Of a stretch of 64,000 nt of DNA, positions 1 to 12,200 are shown in pieces (the stretch's first letter is position 1; every line of letters begins with the position of its first letter). Source of the stretch: Eutreptiella sp. 'Long Island Sound 2002' (taxonomy: Eukaryota > Euglenozoa > Euglenophyceae > Eutreptiales > Eutreptiaceae); assembly GCA_964036045.1 (NCBI GenBank), contig OZ038380.1, positions 8,269,913 through 8,333,912 on the forward strand, given 5' to 3'. The notes under the pieces were generated by a model. The model worked only from the letters and a program-made list of their open reading frames with translations. It was not told where the DNA came from and made no database searches. The position numbers and the translations under genes are program-made.

Positions 1-156
1 TGCCGCAAAAAACACATGGTGAGACCCCAGTTTTGTGTGTAATAATGATTTACCACAGTCCAATCATGACTTCTGCACAAAAACTGCATGGCCAAGACCG
101 AGCCAGTTTTGGGGCATAGTGGCCACAATGTGGGGCACAAACTGTGAGTGCAGCAT
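1..156. repeat. Reference monomer (first unit) used for numbering
   Basis: This unit defines the register used here. Its landmarks in order are: an A-run after tgccgc (7-12); a variable stretch at 13-20; ccccagtttt at 25-34; gtgtgtaataatg at 35-47; accacagtcc at 52-61; tgacttctgcac at 67-78; gcatggccaagaccgagcc at 86-104; ttttggggca at 107-116; the perfect 8-bp palindrome gtggccac at 119-126; and cacaaactgtgagtgcagca at 136-155. The two halves share pieces: tgc..caaa, catgg, agacc and ccagttttg occur at 1-35 and again at about 74-111. This suggests the unit descends from a roughly 75-80 bp half-unit. Between copies, the changeable sites are 15/17, 21, 29, 40, 64, 82-84, 113-123, 131-133 and 142-143. 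Confidence 0.9.
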
Positions 157-2064
157 TGCCGCAAAAAATATACGGTGAGGCCCCAGTTTTGTGTGTAATA
201 ATGATTTACCACAGTCCAATCATGACTTCTGCACAAAAACTGCATGGCCAAGACCGAGCCAGTTTTGGGGCATAGTGGCCACAATGTGCGGCACAAACTG
301 TGAGTGCAGCATTGCCGCAAAAAACATACGGTGAGGCCCCAGTTTTGTGTGTAATAATGATTTACCACAGTCCAACCATGACTTCTGCACAAAAACTGCA
401 TGGCCAAGACCGAGCCAGTTTTGGGGCATAGTGGCCACAATGTGCGGCACAAACTGTGAGTGCAGCATTGCCGCAAAAAACATACGGTGAGACCCCAGTT
501 TTGTGTGCAATAATGATTTACCACAGTCCAACCATGACTTCTGCACAAAGGCTGCATGGCCAAGACCGAGCCAGTTTTGGGGCATTGTGGCCACAATGTG
601 GGGCACAAACTGTGAGTGCAGCATTGCCGCAAAAAACACATGGTGAGACCCCAGTTTTGTGTGTAATAATGATTTATCACAGGCCAACCATGACTTCTGC
701 ACAAAGGCTGCATGGCCAAGACCGAGCCAGTTTTGGGGCACAGTGGCCACAATGTGGGGCACAAACTGTGAGTGCAGCATTGCCGCAAAAAACACATGGT
801 GAGACCCCAGTTTTGTGTGTAATAATGATTTACCACAGTCCAACCATGACTTCTGCACAAAGGCTGCATGGCCAAGACCGAGCCAGTTTTGGGGCATAGT
901 GGCCACAATGAAGGGCACAAACTGTGAGTGCAGCATTGCCGCAAAAAACACACGGTGAGGCCCCAGTTTTGTGTGTAATAATGATTTACCACAGTCCAAT
1001 CATGACTTCTGCACAAAGGCTGCATGGCCAAGACCGAGCCAGTTTTGGGGCATAGTGGCCACAATGTGCGGCACAAACTGTGAGTGCAGCATTGCCGCAA
1101 AAAACATACGGTGAGGCCCCAGTTTTGTGTGTAATAATGATTTACCACAGTCCAACCATGACTTCTGCACAAAGGCTGCATGGCCAAGACCGAGCCAGTT
1201 TTGGAGCATTGTGACCACACTGTGCGGCACAAACTGTGAGTGCAGCATTGCCGCAAAAAACATACGGTGAGGCCCCAGTTTTGTGTGTAATAATGATTTA
1301 CCACAGTCCAATCATGACTTCTGCACAAAGGCTGCATGGCCAAGACCGAGCCAGTTTTGGGGCACAGTGGCCACAATGTGGGGCACAAACTGTGAGTGCA
1401 GCATTGCCGCAAAAAACACATGGTGAGACCCCAGTTTTGTGTGTAATAATGATTTACCACAGTCCAACCATGACTTCTGCACAAAGGCTGCATGGCCAAG
1501 ACCGAGCCAGTTTTGGAGCATTGTGACCACAATGAAGGGCACAAACTGTGAGTGCAGCATTGCCGCAAAAAACACACGGTGAGGCCCCAGTTTTGTGTGT
1601 AATAATGATTTACCACAGTCCAATCATGACTTCTGCACAAAGGCTGCATGGCCAAGACCGAGCCAGTTTTGGGGCACAGTGGCCACAATGTGGGGCACAA
1701 ACTGTGAGTGCAGCATTGTCGCAAAAAACACACTGTGAGACCCCTGTTTTGTGTGCAATAATGATTTACCACAGTCCAATCATGACTTCTGCACAAAGGC
1801 TGCATGGCCAAGACCGAGCCAGTTTTGGAGCATTGTGACCAGGATGTGGGGCACAAACAGTGAGTGCAGCATTGCCGCAAAAAACACATCGTGAGACCCC
1901 AGTTTTGTGTGCAATAATGATTTACCACAGTCCAATCATGACTTCTGCACAAAACTTGTATGGCCAAGACCGAGCCAGTTTTGGGGCACAGTGCCCACAA
2001 TGTGGGGCACAAAGTGTGAGTGCAGCATTGCCGCAAAAAACATACGGTGAGGCCCCAGTTTTGT
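1..2064. repeat. Mixed-monomer block at the left edge with a 4-monomer echo
   Basis: Thirteen monomers mix the two main variants (aaaactgcatgg versus aaaggctgcatgg, and gcatagtgg versus gcacagtgg). A rare variant, caatgaagggc, occurs near 907 and again near 1531. These are 624 bases apart, so the surrounding tract looks like an old 4-monomer duplication. The rare cacacggtgagg version of the 13-24 stretch follows both copies (near 949 and 1573). Nothing but satellite is present. Confidence 0.7.
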
Positions 2065-3656
2065 GTGTAATAATGATTTACCACAGTCGAATCATGACTT
2101 CTGCACAAAGGCTGCATGGCCAAGACCCAGTCAGTTTTGGGGCACAGTGGCCACAATGTGGGGCACAAACTGTGAGTGCAGCATTGCCGCAAAAAACACA
2201 TGGTGAGACCCCTGTTTTGTGTGCAATAATGATTTGCCACAGTCCAACCATGACTTCTGCACAAAAGCTGCATGGCCAAGACCCAGTCAGTTTTGGGGCA
2301 CGATGGCCACAATGTGGGGCACAAACTGTGAGTGCAGCATTGCCGCAAAAAACACACTGTGAGACCCCTGTTTTGTGTGCAATAATGATTTACCACAGTC
2401 CAACCATGACTGCTGCACAAAGGCTGCATGGCCAAGACCGAGCCAGTTTTGGGGCACAGTGGCCACAATGTGGGGCACAAACTGTGAGTGCAGCATTGCC
2501 GCAAAAAACACATGCTGAGACCCCAGTCTTGTGTGTAATAATGATTTACCACAGTCGAATCATGACTTCTGCACAAAGGCTGCATGGCCAAGACCGAGCC
2601 AGTTTTGGGGCACAGTGGCCACAATGTGGGGCACAAACTGTGAGTGCAGCATTGCCGCAAAAAACACATGGTGAGACCCCTGTTTTGTGTGCAATACCGA
2701 TTTACCACAGTCCAACCATGACTTCTGCACAAAAGCTGCATGGCCAAGACCCAGTCAGTTTTGGGGCACAGTGGCCACAATGTGGGGCACAAACTGTGAG
2801 TGCAGCATTGCCGCAAAAAACACACTGTGAGACCCCTGTTTTGTGTGCAATAATGATTTACCACAGTCCAACCATGACTGCTGCACAAAGGCTGCATGGC
2901 CAAGACCGAGCCAGTTTTGGGGCACAGTGGCCACAATGTGGGGCACAAACTGTGAGTGCAGCATTGCCGCAAAAAACACATGCTGAGACCCCAGTCTTGT
3001 GTGTAATAATGATTTACCACAGTCGAATCATGACTTCTGCACAAAGGCTGCATGGCCAAGACCCAGTCAGTTTTGGGGCACAGTGGCCACAATGTGGGGC
3101 ACAAACTGTGAGTGCAGCATTGCCGCAAAAAACACATGGTGAGACCCCTGTTTTGTGTGCAATAATGATTTGCCACAGTCCAACCATGACTTCTGCACAA
3201 AAGCTGCATGGCCAAGACCCAGTCAGTTTTGGGGCACAGTGGCCACAATGTGGGGCACAAACTGTGAGTGCAGCATTGCCGCAAAAAACACACTGTGAGA
3301 CCCCTGTTTTGTGTGCAATAATGATTTACCACAGTCCAACCATGACTGCTGCACAAAGGCTGCATGGCCAAGACCGAGCCAGTTTTGGGGCACAGTGGCC
3401 ACAATGTGGGGCACAAACTGTGAGTGCAGCATTGCCGCAAAAAACACATGCTGAGACCCCAGTCTTGTGTGTAATAATGATTTACCACAGTCGAATCATG
3501 ACTTCTGCACAAAGGCTGCATGGCCAAGACCGAGCCAGTTTTGGGGCACAGTGGCCACAATGTGGGGCACAAACTGTGAGTGCAGCATTGCCGCAAAAAA
3601 CACATGGTGAGACCCCTGTTTTGTGTGCAATACCGATTTACCGCAGTCCAACCATG
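2065..3656. repeat. 6-monomer (936 bp) duplication built on a 3-monomer (468 bp) pattern
   Basis: Monomers at 2185-2652, 2653-3120 and 3121-3588 form trimers: a cacatggtgagacccctg unit, then a cacactgtgag unit with catgactgctgc, then a catgctgag unit with cagtcttgtg and cagtcgaatc. The first members alternate between atgatttgccac (2185, 3121) and ataccgattt (2653, 3589), so the latest event was a 936-bp duplication. Tracts about 2065-2720 and 3001-3656 differ at only a few positions, for example cacgatgg versus cacagtgg near 2299 and 3235. The plus frame stays open here because this block lacks the gcattgtgacc variant, which elsewhere creates a TGA. Confidence 0.85.
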
Positions 3657-4084
3657 ACTTCTGCACAAAGGCTGCATGGCCAAGACCGAGCCAGTTTTCG
3701 GGCACAGTGGCCACAATGTGGGGCACAAACTGTGAGTGCAGCATTGCCGCAAAAAACACACGCTGAGACCCCTGTTTTGTGTGCAATAATGATTTACCAC
3801 AGTCCAACCATGACTTCTGCACAAAGGCTGCATGGCCAAGACCGAGCCAGTTTTGGAGCATTGTGACCACACTGTGGGGCACAAACTGTGACTGCAGCAT
3901 TGCCGCAAAAAACACATGCTGAGACCCCAGTTTTGTGTGCAATAATGATTTACCACAGTCCAAGCATGACTTCTGCGCAAAGGCTGCATGGCCAAGACAG
4001 AGCCAGTTTTGGAGCATTGTGACCACAATGTGGGGCACAAACAGTGAGTGCAGCACTGCCGCAAAAAACACACGCTGAGACCCC

Positions 4085-5340
4085 TGTTTTGTGTGCAATA
4101 ATGATTTACCACAGTCCAACCATGACTTCTGCACAAAGGCTGCATGGCCAAGACCGAGCCAGTTTTGGAGCATTGTGACCACACTGTGGGGCACAAACTG
4201 TGACTGCAGCATTGCCGCAAAAAACACATGCTGAGACCCCAGTTTTGTGTGCAATAATGATTTACCACAGTCCAAGCATGACTTCTGCGCAAAGGCTGCA
4301 TGGCCAAGACAGAGCCAGTTTTGGGGCATTGTGACCACAATGTGGGGCACAAACAGTGAGTGCAGCATTGCCGCAAAAAACACATGGTGAGACCCCAGTC
4401 TTGTGTGTAATAATGATTTACCACAGTCCAACCATGACTTCTGCACAAAGACTGCTTGGCCAAGACCGAGCCAGTTTTGGGGCACAGTGGCCACAATGTG
4501 GGGAACAAACAGTGAGTACAGCATTGCCGCAAAAAACACATGGTTAGACCCCAGTTTTGTGTGCAATAATGATTTACCACAGTCCAACCATGACTTCTGC
4601 ACAAAGGCTGCATGGCCAAGACCGAGCCAGTTTTGGAGCACAGTGGCCACAATGTGGGGCACAAACAGTGAGTGCAGCATTGCCGCAAAAAACACATGGT
4701 GAGACCCCAGTTTTGTGTGCAATAATGATTTACCACAGTCCAACCATGACTTCTGCACAAAGGCTGCATGGCCAAGACCGAGCCAGTTTTGGAGCATTGT
4801 GACCACACTGTGGGGCACAAACTGTGACTGCAGCATTGCCGCAAAAAACACATGCTGAGACCCCAGTTTTGTGTGCAATAATGATTTACCACAGTCCAAG
4901 CATGACTTCTGCGCAAAGGCTGCATGGCCAAGACAGAGCCAGTTTTGGGGCATTGTGACCACAATGTGGGGCACAAACAGTGAGTGCAGCATTGCCGCAA
5001 AAAACACATGGTGAGACCCCAGTCTTGTGTGTAATAATGATTTACCACAGTCCAACCATGACTTCTGCACAAAAACTGCTTGGCCAAGACCGAGCCAGTT
5101 TTGAGGCACAGTGGCCACAATGTGGGGCACAAACAGTGAGTACAGCATTGCCGCAAAAAACACATGGTTAGACCCCAGTTTTGTGTGCAATAATGATTTA
5201 CCACAGTCCAACCATGGCTTCTGCACAAAGGCTGCATGGCCAAGACCGAGCCAGTTTTGGGGCACAGTGGCCACAATGTGGGGCACAAACAGTGAGTGCA
5301 GCATTGCCGCAAAAAACACATGGTGAGACCCCAGTTTTGT
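4085..5340. repeat. 4-monomer (624 bp) tandem duplication
   Basis: About 4085-4710 and 4709-5340 align at an offset of 624 with about six or seven substitutions. Diagnostic shared variants are ctgtgactgcagc, tccaagcatgacttctgcgc, the aagacagagcc form, actgcttggcc and gtgagtacagc. Differences include aaagactgctt versus aaaaactgctt, ggaacaaac versus ggcacaaac, and atgacttc versus atggcttc. An additional partial copy of the tccaagcatg monomer near 3960 shows that the source region was already repetitive. Confidence 0.85.
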
Positions 5341-6249
5341 GTGTAGTAATGATTTACCACAGTCCAACCATGACTTCTGCACAAAGGCTGCATGGCCAAG
5401 ACCGAGCCAGTTTTGGAGCATTGTGACCACAATGTGGGGCACAAACTGTGAGTGCAGCATTGCCGCAAAAAACACATGGTTAGACCCGAGTTTTGTGTGT
5501 AATAATGATTTACCACAGTCCAATCATGACTTCTGCACAAAGGCTGCATGGCCAAGACCCAGCCAGTTTCGGAGCATTGTGACCACAATGTGGGGCACAA
5601 ACTGTGAGTGCAGCATTGCCGCAAAAAACACATGGTTAGACCCCAGTTTTGTGTGTAATAATGATTTACCACAGTCCAACCATGACTTCTGCACAAAGGC
5701 TGCATGGCCAAGACCGAGCCAGTTTTGGAGCATTGTGACCACAATGTGGGGCACAAACTGTGAGTGCAGCATTGCCTCAAAAAACACATGGTTAGACCCC
5801 AGTTTTGTGTGTAATAATGATTCACCACAGTCCAATCATGACTTCTGCACAAAGGCTGCATGGCCAAGACCAAGCCATTTTTGGGGCACAGTGGCCACAA
5901 TGTGGGGCACAAACTGTGAGTGCAGCATTGCCGCAAAAAACACACTTTGAGACCCCTGTTATGTGTGTAATAATGATTTACCACAGTCCAATCATGACTT
6001 CTGCACAAAAACTGCATGGCCAAGACCGAGCCAGTTTTGGGGCACAGTGGCCACAATGTGGGGCACAAACTGTGAGTGCAGCATTGCCGCAAAAAACACA
6101 TGGTGAGGCCCCAGTTTTGTGTGTAATAATGATTTACCACAGTCCAACCATGACTTCTGCACAAAGGCTGCATGGCCAAGACCGAGCCAGTTTTGGGGCA
6201 CAGTGGCCAAAATGTGGGGCACAAACTGTGAGTGCAGCATTGCCGCAAA

Positions 6250-7184
6250 TAACACATGGTGAGACCCCAGTTTTGTGTGCAATAATGATTTACCACAGTC
6301 CAACCATGACTTCTGCACAAAGGCTGCATGGCCAAGACCGAGCCAGTTTTGGAGCATTGTGACCACAATGAGGGGCACAAACTGTGAGTGCAGCATTGCC
6401 GCAATAAACACATGGTTAGACCCCAGTTTTGTGTGTAATAATGATTTACCACAGTCCAACCATGACTTCTGCACAAAGGCTGCATGGCCAAGACCGAGCC
6501 AGCTTTGGGGCACAGTGGCCACAATGTGGGGCACAAACAGTGAGTGCAGCATTGCCGCAAAAAACATATGGTGAGACCCCAGTTTTGTGTGTAATAATGA
6601 TTTACCACAGTCGAACCATGACTTCTGCACAAAGGCTGCATGGCCAAGACCGAGCCAGTTTTGGGGCACAGTGGCCACAATGTGGGGCACAAACTGTGAG
6701 TGCAGCATTGCCGCAAAAAACACACGGTGAGACCCCAGTTTTGTGTGTAATAATGCCTTACCACAGTCCAACCATGACTTCTGCACAAAACTTGTATGGC
6801 CAAGACTGAGCCAATTTTGGAGCATTGTGACCACAATGTGGGGCACAAACTGTGAGTGCAGCATTGCCGCAAAAAACACATGGTGAGACCCCAGTTTTGT
6901 GTGCAATAATGATTTACCACAGTCCAACCATGACTTCTGCACAAAGGCTGCATGGCCAAGACCGAGCCAGTTTTGGAGCATTGTGACCACAATGAGGGGC
7001 ACAAACTGTGAGTGCAGCATTGCCGCAAAAAACACATGGTTAGACCCCAGTTTTGTGTGTAATAATGATTTACCACAGTCCAATCATGACTTCTGCACAA
7101 AGGCTGCATGGCCAAGACCGAGCCAGCTTTGGGGCACAGTGGCCACAATGTGGGGCACAAACAGTGAGTGCAGCATTGCCGCAA
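6250..7184. repeat. 4-monomer echo (624 bp offset)
   Basis: About 6250-6560 and 6874-7184 share the order of variant monomers, including gaccacaatgagggg followed by catggttag and the agccagctttgggg form. They differ at several sites, for example gcaataaacac versus gcaaaaaacac and catatgg versus cacatgg. The match covers only about two monomers of each copy, so this duplication is older than the 4085-5340 one or has been partly overwritten. Confidence 0.65.
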
Positions 7185-8268
7185 AAAACACATGGTGAGA
7201 CCCCAGTTTTGTGTGTAATAATGATTTACCACAGTCCAATCATGACTTCTGCACAAAGGCTGCATGGCCAAGACCGAGCCAGTTTTGGGGCACAGTGGCC
7301 ACAATGTGGGGCACAAACTGTGAGTGCAGCATTGCCGCAAAAAACACACGGTGAGACCCCAGTTTTGTGTGTAATAATGATTTACCACAGTCCAATCATG
7401 ACTTCTGCACAAAAACTGTATGGCCAAGACCGAGCCAGTTTTGGAGCATTGTGACCACAATGTGGGGCACAGACTGTGAGTGCAGCATTGCCGCAAAAAA
7501 CACATGGTGAGGCCCCAGTTTTGTGTGTAATAATGATTTACCACAGTCCAACCATGACTTCTGCACAAAGGCTGCATGGCCAAGACCGAGCCAGGTTTGG
7601 GGCACAGTGGCCACAATGTGGGGCACAAACTGTGAGTGCAGCATTGCCGCAAAGAACACATGGTGAGACCCCAGTTTGGTGTGTAATAATGATTTACCAC
7701 AGTCCAACCATGACTCCTGCACAAAGGCTGCATGGCCAAGACCGAGCCAGTTTTGGAGCATTGTGACCACAATGAGGGGCACAAACAGTGAGTGCAGCAT
7801 TGCCGCAAAAAACACACGGTGAGTCCCCAGTTTTGTGTGTAATAATGATTTACCACAGTCCAATCATGACTTCTGCACAAAGGCTGCATGTCCAAGACCG
7901 AGCCAGTTTTGGGGCATTGTGACCACAATGTGGGGCACAAACAGTGAGTGCAGCATTGCCGCAAAATACACATGGTTAGACCCCAGTTTTGTGTGCAATA
8001 ATGATTTACCACAGTCCAACCATGACTTCTGCACAAAGGCTGCATGGCCAAGACCGAGCCAGTTTTGGGGCATAGTGGCCACAATGTGGGGCACAAACTG
8101 TGAGTGCAGCATTGCCGCAAATAACACATGGTGAGACCCCAGTTTTGTGTGTAATAATGATTTACCACAGTCCAATCATGACTTCTGCACAAAGCCTGCA
8201 TGGCCAAGACCGAGCCAGTTTTGGAGCATTGTGACCACAGTGTGGGGCACAAACAGTGAGTGCAGCAT

Positions 8269-8396
8269 TGCCGCAAAAAACACATGGTGTGACCCCAGTC
8301 GAACTATGACTTCTGCACAAAAACTGCATGACCAAGACCGAGCCAGTTTTGGGGCATAGTGGCCACAATGTGGGGCACAAACTGTGAGTGCAGCAT
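8269..8396. repeat. Truncated 128-bp monomer with a 28-bp deletion
   Basis: This unit lacks 28 bases of the consensus. The sequence reads gaccccagtcgaactatgac at 8291-8310, joining the cagt at monomer position 28 directly to the region after the cagt at position 56. The missing piece is therefore exactly one of the two cagt copies plus the bases between them, which is the signature of slippage or microhomology-mediated deletion. It is the only monomer in the window with an indel larger than one base, and it shifts the register of everything to its right. The unit also carries catgaccaagacc instead of catggccaagacc. Confidence 0.95.
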
Positions 8397-9239
8397 TGCC
8401 GCAAAAAACATACGGTGAGGCCCCAGTTTTGTGTGTAATAATGATTTACCACAGTCCAATCATGACTTCTGCACAAAAACTGCATGGCCAAGACCGAGCC
8501 AGCTTTGGGGCACAGTGGCCACAATGTGGGGCACAAACAGGGAGTGCAGCATTGCCGCAAAAAACACATGGTTAGACCCCAGTTTTGTGTGTAATAATGA
8601 TTTACCACAGTCCAACCATGACTTCTGCACAAAGGCTGCATGGCCAAGACCGAGCCAGTTTTGGAGCATAGTGGCCACAATGTGCGGCACAAACTGTGAG
8701 TGCAGCATTGCCGCAAAAAACGTACGGTGAGGCCCCAGTTTTCCGTGTAATAATGATTTACCACAGTCCAATCATGACTTCTGCACAAAGGCTGCATGGC
8801 CAAGACCGAGCCAGCTTTGGGGCACAGTTGCCACAATGTGGGGCACAAACTGTGAGTGCAGCATTGCCGCAAAAAACACATGGTTAGACCCCAGTTTTGT
8901 GTGTAATAATGATTTACCACAGTCCAACCATGACTTCTGCACAAAAACGGCATGGCCAAGACCGAGCCAGTTTTGGAGCATAGTGGCCACAATGTGCGGC
9001 ACAAACTGTGAGTGCAGCATTGCCGCAAAAAACATACGGTGAGGCCCCAGTTTTGTGTGTAATAATGATTTACCACAGTCCAATCATGACTTCTGCACAA
9101 AAACTGCATGGCCAAGACCGAGCCAGTTTTGGGGCATAGTGGCCACAATGTGCGGCACAAACTGTGAGTGCAGCATTGCCGCAAAAAACATACGGTGAGG
9201 CCCCAGTTTTGTGTGTAATAATGATTTACCACAGTCCAA

Positions 9240-12200
9240 TCATGACTTCTGCACAAAAACTGCATGGCCAAGACCGAGCCAGTTTTGGGGCATAGTGGCC
9301 ACAATGTGCGGCACAAACTGTGAGTGCAGCATTGCCGCAAAAAACATACAGTGAGACCCCAGTTTTGTGTGTAATAATGATTTACCACAGTCCAACCATG
9401 ACTTCTGCACAAAGGCTGCATGGCCAAGACCGAGCCAGTTTTGGGGCATAGTGGCCACAATGTGGGGCACAAACAGTGAGTGCAGCATTGCCGCAAAAAA
9501 CACATGGTTAGACCCCAGTTTTGTGTGTAATAATGATTTACCACAGTCCAATCATGACTTCTGCACAAAAACTGCATGGCCAAGACCGAGCCAGTTTTGG
9601 GGCATAGTGGCCACAATGTGCGGCACAAACTGTGAGTGCAGCATTGCCGCAAAAAACATACGGTGAGGCCCCAGTTTTGTGTGTAATAATGATTTACCAC
9701 AGTCCAATCATGACTTCTGCACAAAAACTGCATGGCCAAGACCGAGCCAGTTTTGGGGCATAGTGGCCACAATGTGGGGCACAAACTGTGAGTGCAGCAT
9801 TGCCGCAAAAAACATACGGTGAGACCCCAGTTTTGTGTGCAATAATCATTTACCACAGTCCAACCATGACTTCTGCACAAAAACTGCATGGCCAAGACCG
9901 AGCCAGTTTTGGGGCATAGTGGCCACAATGTGGGGCACAAACTGTGAGTGCAGCATTGCCGCAAACAAAATACGGTGAGACCCCAGTTTTGTGTGTAATA
10001 ATGATTTACCACAGTCCAACCATGACTTCTGCACAAAAACTGCATGGCCAAGACTGAGCCAGTTTTGAGGCACAGTGGCCACAATGTGGTGCACAAACTG
10101 TGAATGCAGCATTGCCGCAAAATACACATGGTTAGACCCCAGTTTTGTGTGCAATAATGATTTACCACAGTCCAACTATGACTTCTGCACAAAAACTGCT
10201 TGGCCAAGACCGAGCCAGTTTTGGGGCACAGTGGCCACAATGTGGGGCACAAACTGTGAGTGCAGCATTGTCGCAAAAAACACATGGTGAGACCCCAGTT
10301 TTGTGTGTAATAATGATTTACCACAGTCCAACCATGACTTCTGCACAAAGGCTGCATGGCCAAGACCGAGCCAGTTTTGGAGCATTGTGACCACAATGTG
10401 GGGCACAAACAGTGAGTGCAGCATTGCCGCAAAAAACACATGGTGAGACCCCAGTTTTGTGCGCAATAATGATTCACCACAGTCCAATCATGACTTCTGC
10501 ACAAAGGCTGCATGGCCAAGACCGAGCCAGTTTTGGGGCATAGTGGCCACAATGTGCGGCACAAACTGTGAGTGCAGCATTGCCGCAAAAAACATACGGT
10601 GAGGCCCCAGTTTTGTGTGTAATAATGATTTACCACAGTCCAACCATGACTTCTGCACAAAGGCTGCATGGCCCAGACCGAGCCAGTTTTGGGGCATAGT
10701 GGCCACAATGTGGGGCACAAACAGTGAGTGCAGCATTGCCGCAAAAAACACATGGTTAGACCCCAGTTTTGTGTGTAATAATGATTTACCACAGTCCAAT
10801 CATGACTTCTGCACAAAAACTGCATGGCCAAGACCGAGCCAGTTTTGGGGCATAGTGGCCACAATGTGCGGCACAAACTGTGAGTGCAGCATTGCCGCAA
10901 AAAACATACGGTGAGGCCCCAGTTTTGTGTGTAATAATGATTTACCACAGTCCAATCATGACTTCTGCACAAAAACTGCATGGCCAAGACCGAGCCAGTT
11001 TTGGGGCATAGTGGCCACAATGTGCGGCATAAACTGTGAGTGCAGCATTGCCGCAAAAAACATTCGGTGAGACCCCAGTTTTGTGTGTAATAATGATTTA
11101 CCACAGTCCAACCATGACTTCTGCACAAAAACTGCATGGCCAAGACCGAGCCAGTTTTGGGGCATAGTGGCCACAATGTGGGGCACAAACAGTGAGTGCA
11201 GCATTGCCGCAAAAAATATACGGTGAGGCCCCAGTTTTGTGTGTAATAATGATTTACCACAGTCCAATCATGACTTCTGCACAAAAACTGCATGGCCAAG
11301 ACCGAGCCAGTTTTGGGGCATAGTGGCCACAATGTGGGGCACAAACTGTGAGTGCAGCATTGCCGCAAAAAACATACGGTGAGGCCCCAGTTTTGTGTGT
11401 AATAATGATTTACCACAGTCCAATCATGACTTCTGCACAAAAACTGCATCGCCAAGACCGAGCCAGTTTTGGGGCATAGTGGCCACAATGTGCGGCACAA
11501 ACTGTGAGTGCAGCATTGCCGCGAAAAAAATACGGTGAGACCCCAGTTTTGTGTGTAATAATGATTTACCACAGTCCAACCATGACTTCTGCACAAAGAG
11601 TGCATGGCCAAGGCCGAGCCAGTTTTGGGGCACAGTGGCCACAATCTGGGGCACAAACTGTGAGTGCAGCATTGCCGCAAAAAGCACGTGGTGAGACCCC
11701 AGTTTTGTGTGTAATAATGATTTACCACAGTCCAACCATGAGTTCTGCACAAAAACTGCATGACCAAGACCGAGCCAGTTTTGGGGCATAGTGGCCACAA
11801 TGTGGGGCACAAACTGTGAGTGCAGCATTGCCGCAAAAAAGATACGGTGAGGCCCCAGTTTTGTGTGTAATAATGATTTACCACAGTCCAATCATGACTT
11901 CTGCACAAAAACTGCATGGCCAAGACCGAGCCAGTTTTGGGGCACAGTGGCCACAATGTGGGGCACAAACAGTGAGTGCAGCATTGCCGCAAAAAACACA
12001 TGGTGAGACCCCAGTTTTGTGTGTAATAATGATTTACCACAGTCCAATCATGACTTCTGCACAAAAACGGCATGGCCAAGACCGAGCCAGTTTTGGAGCA
12101 TAGTGGCCACAATGTGGGGCACAAACTGTGAGTGCAGCATTGCCGCAAAAAACATACGGTGAGACCCCAGTTTTGTGTGTAATAATGATTTACCACAGTC

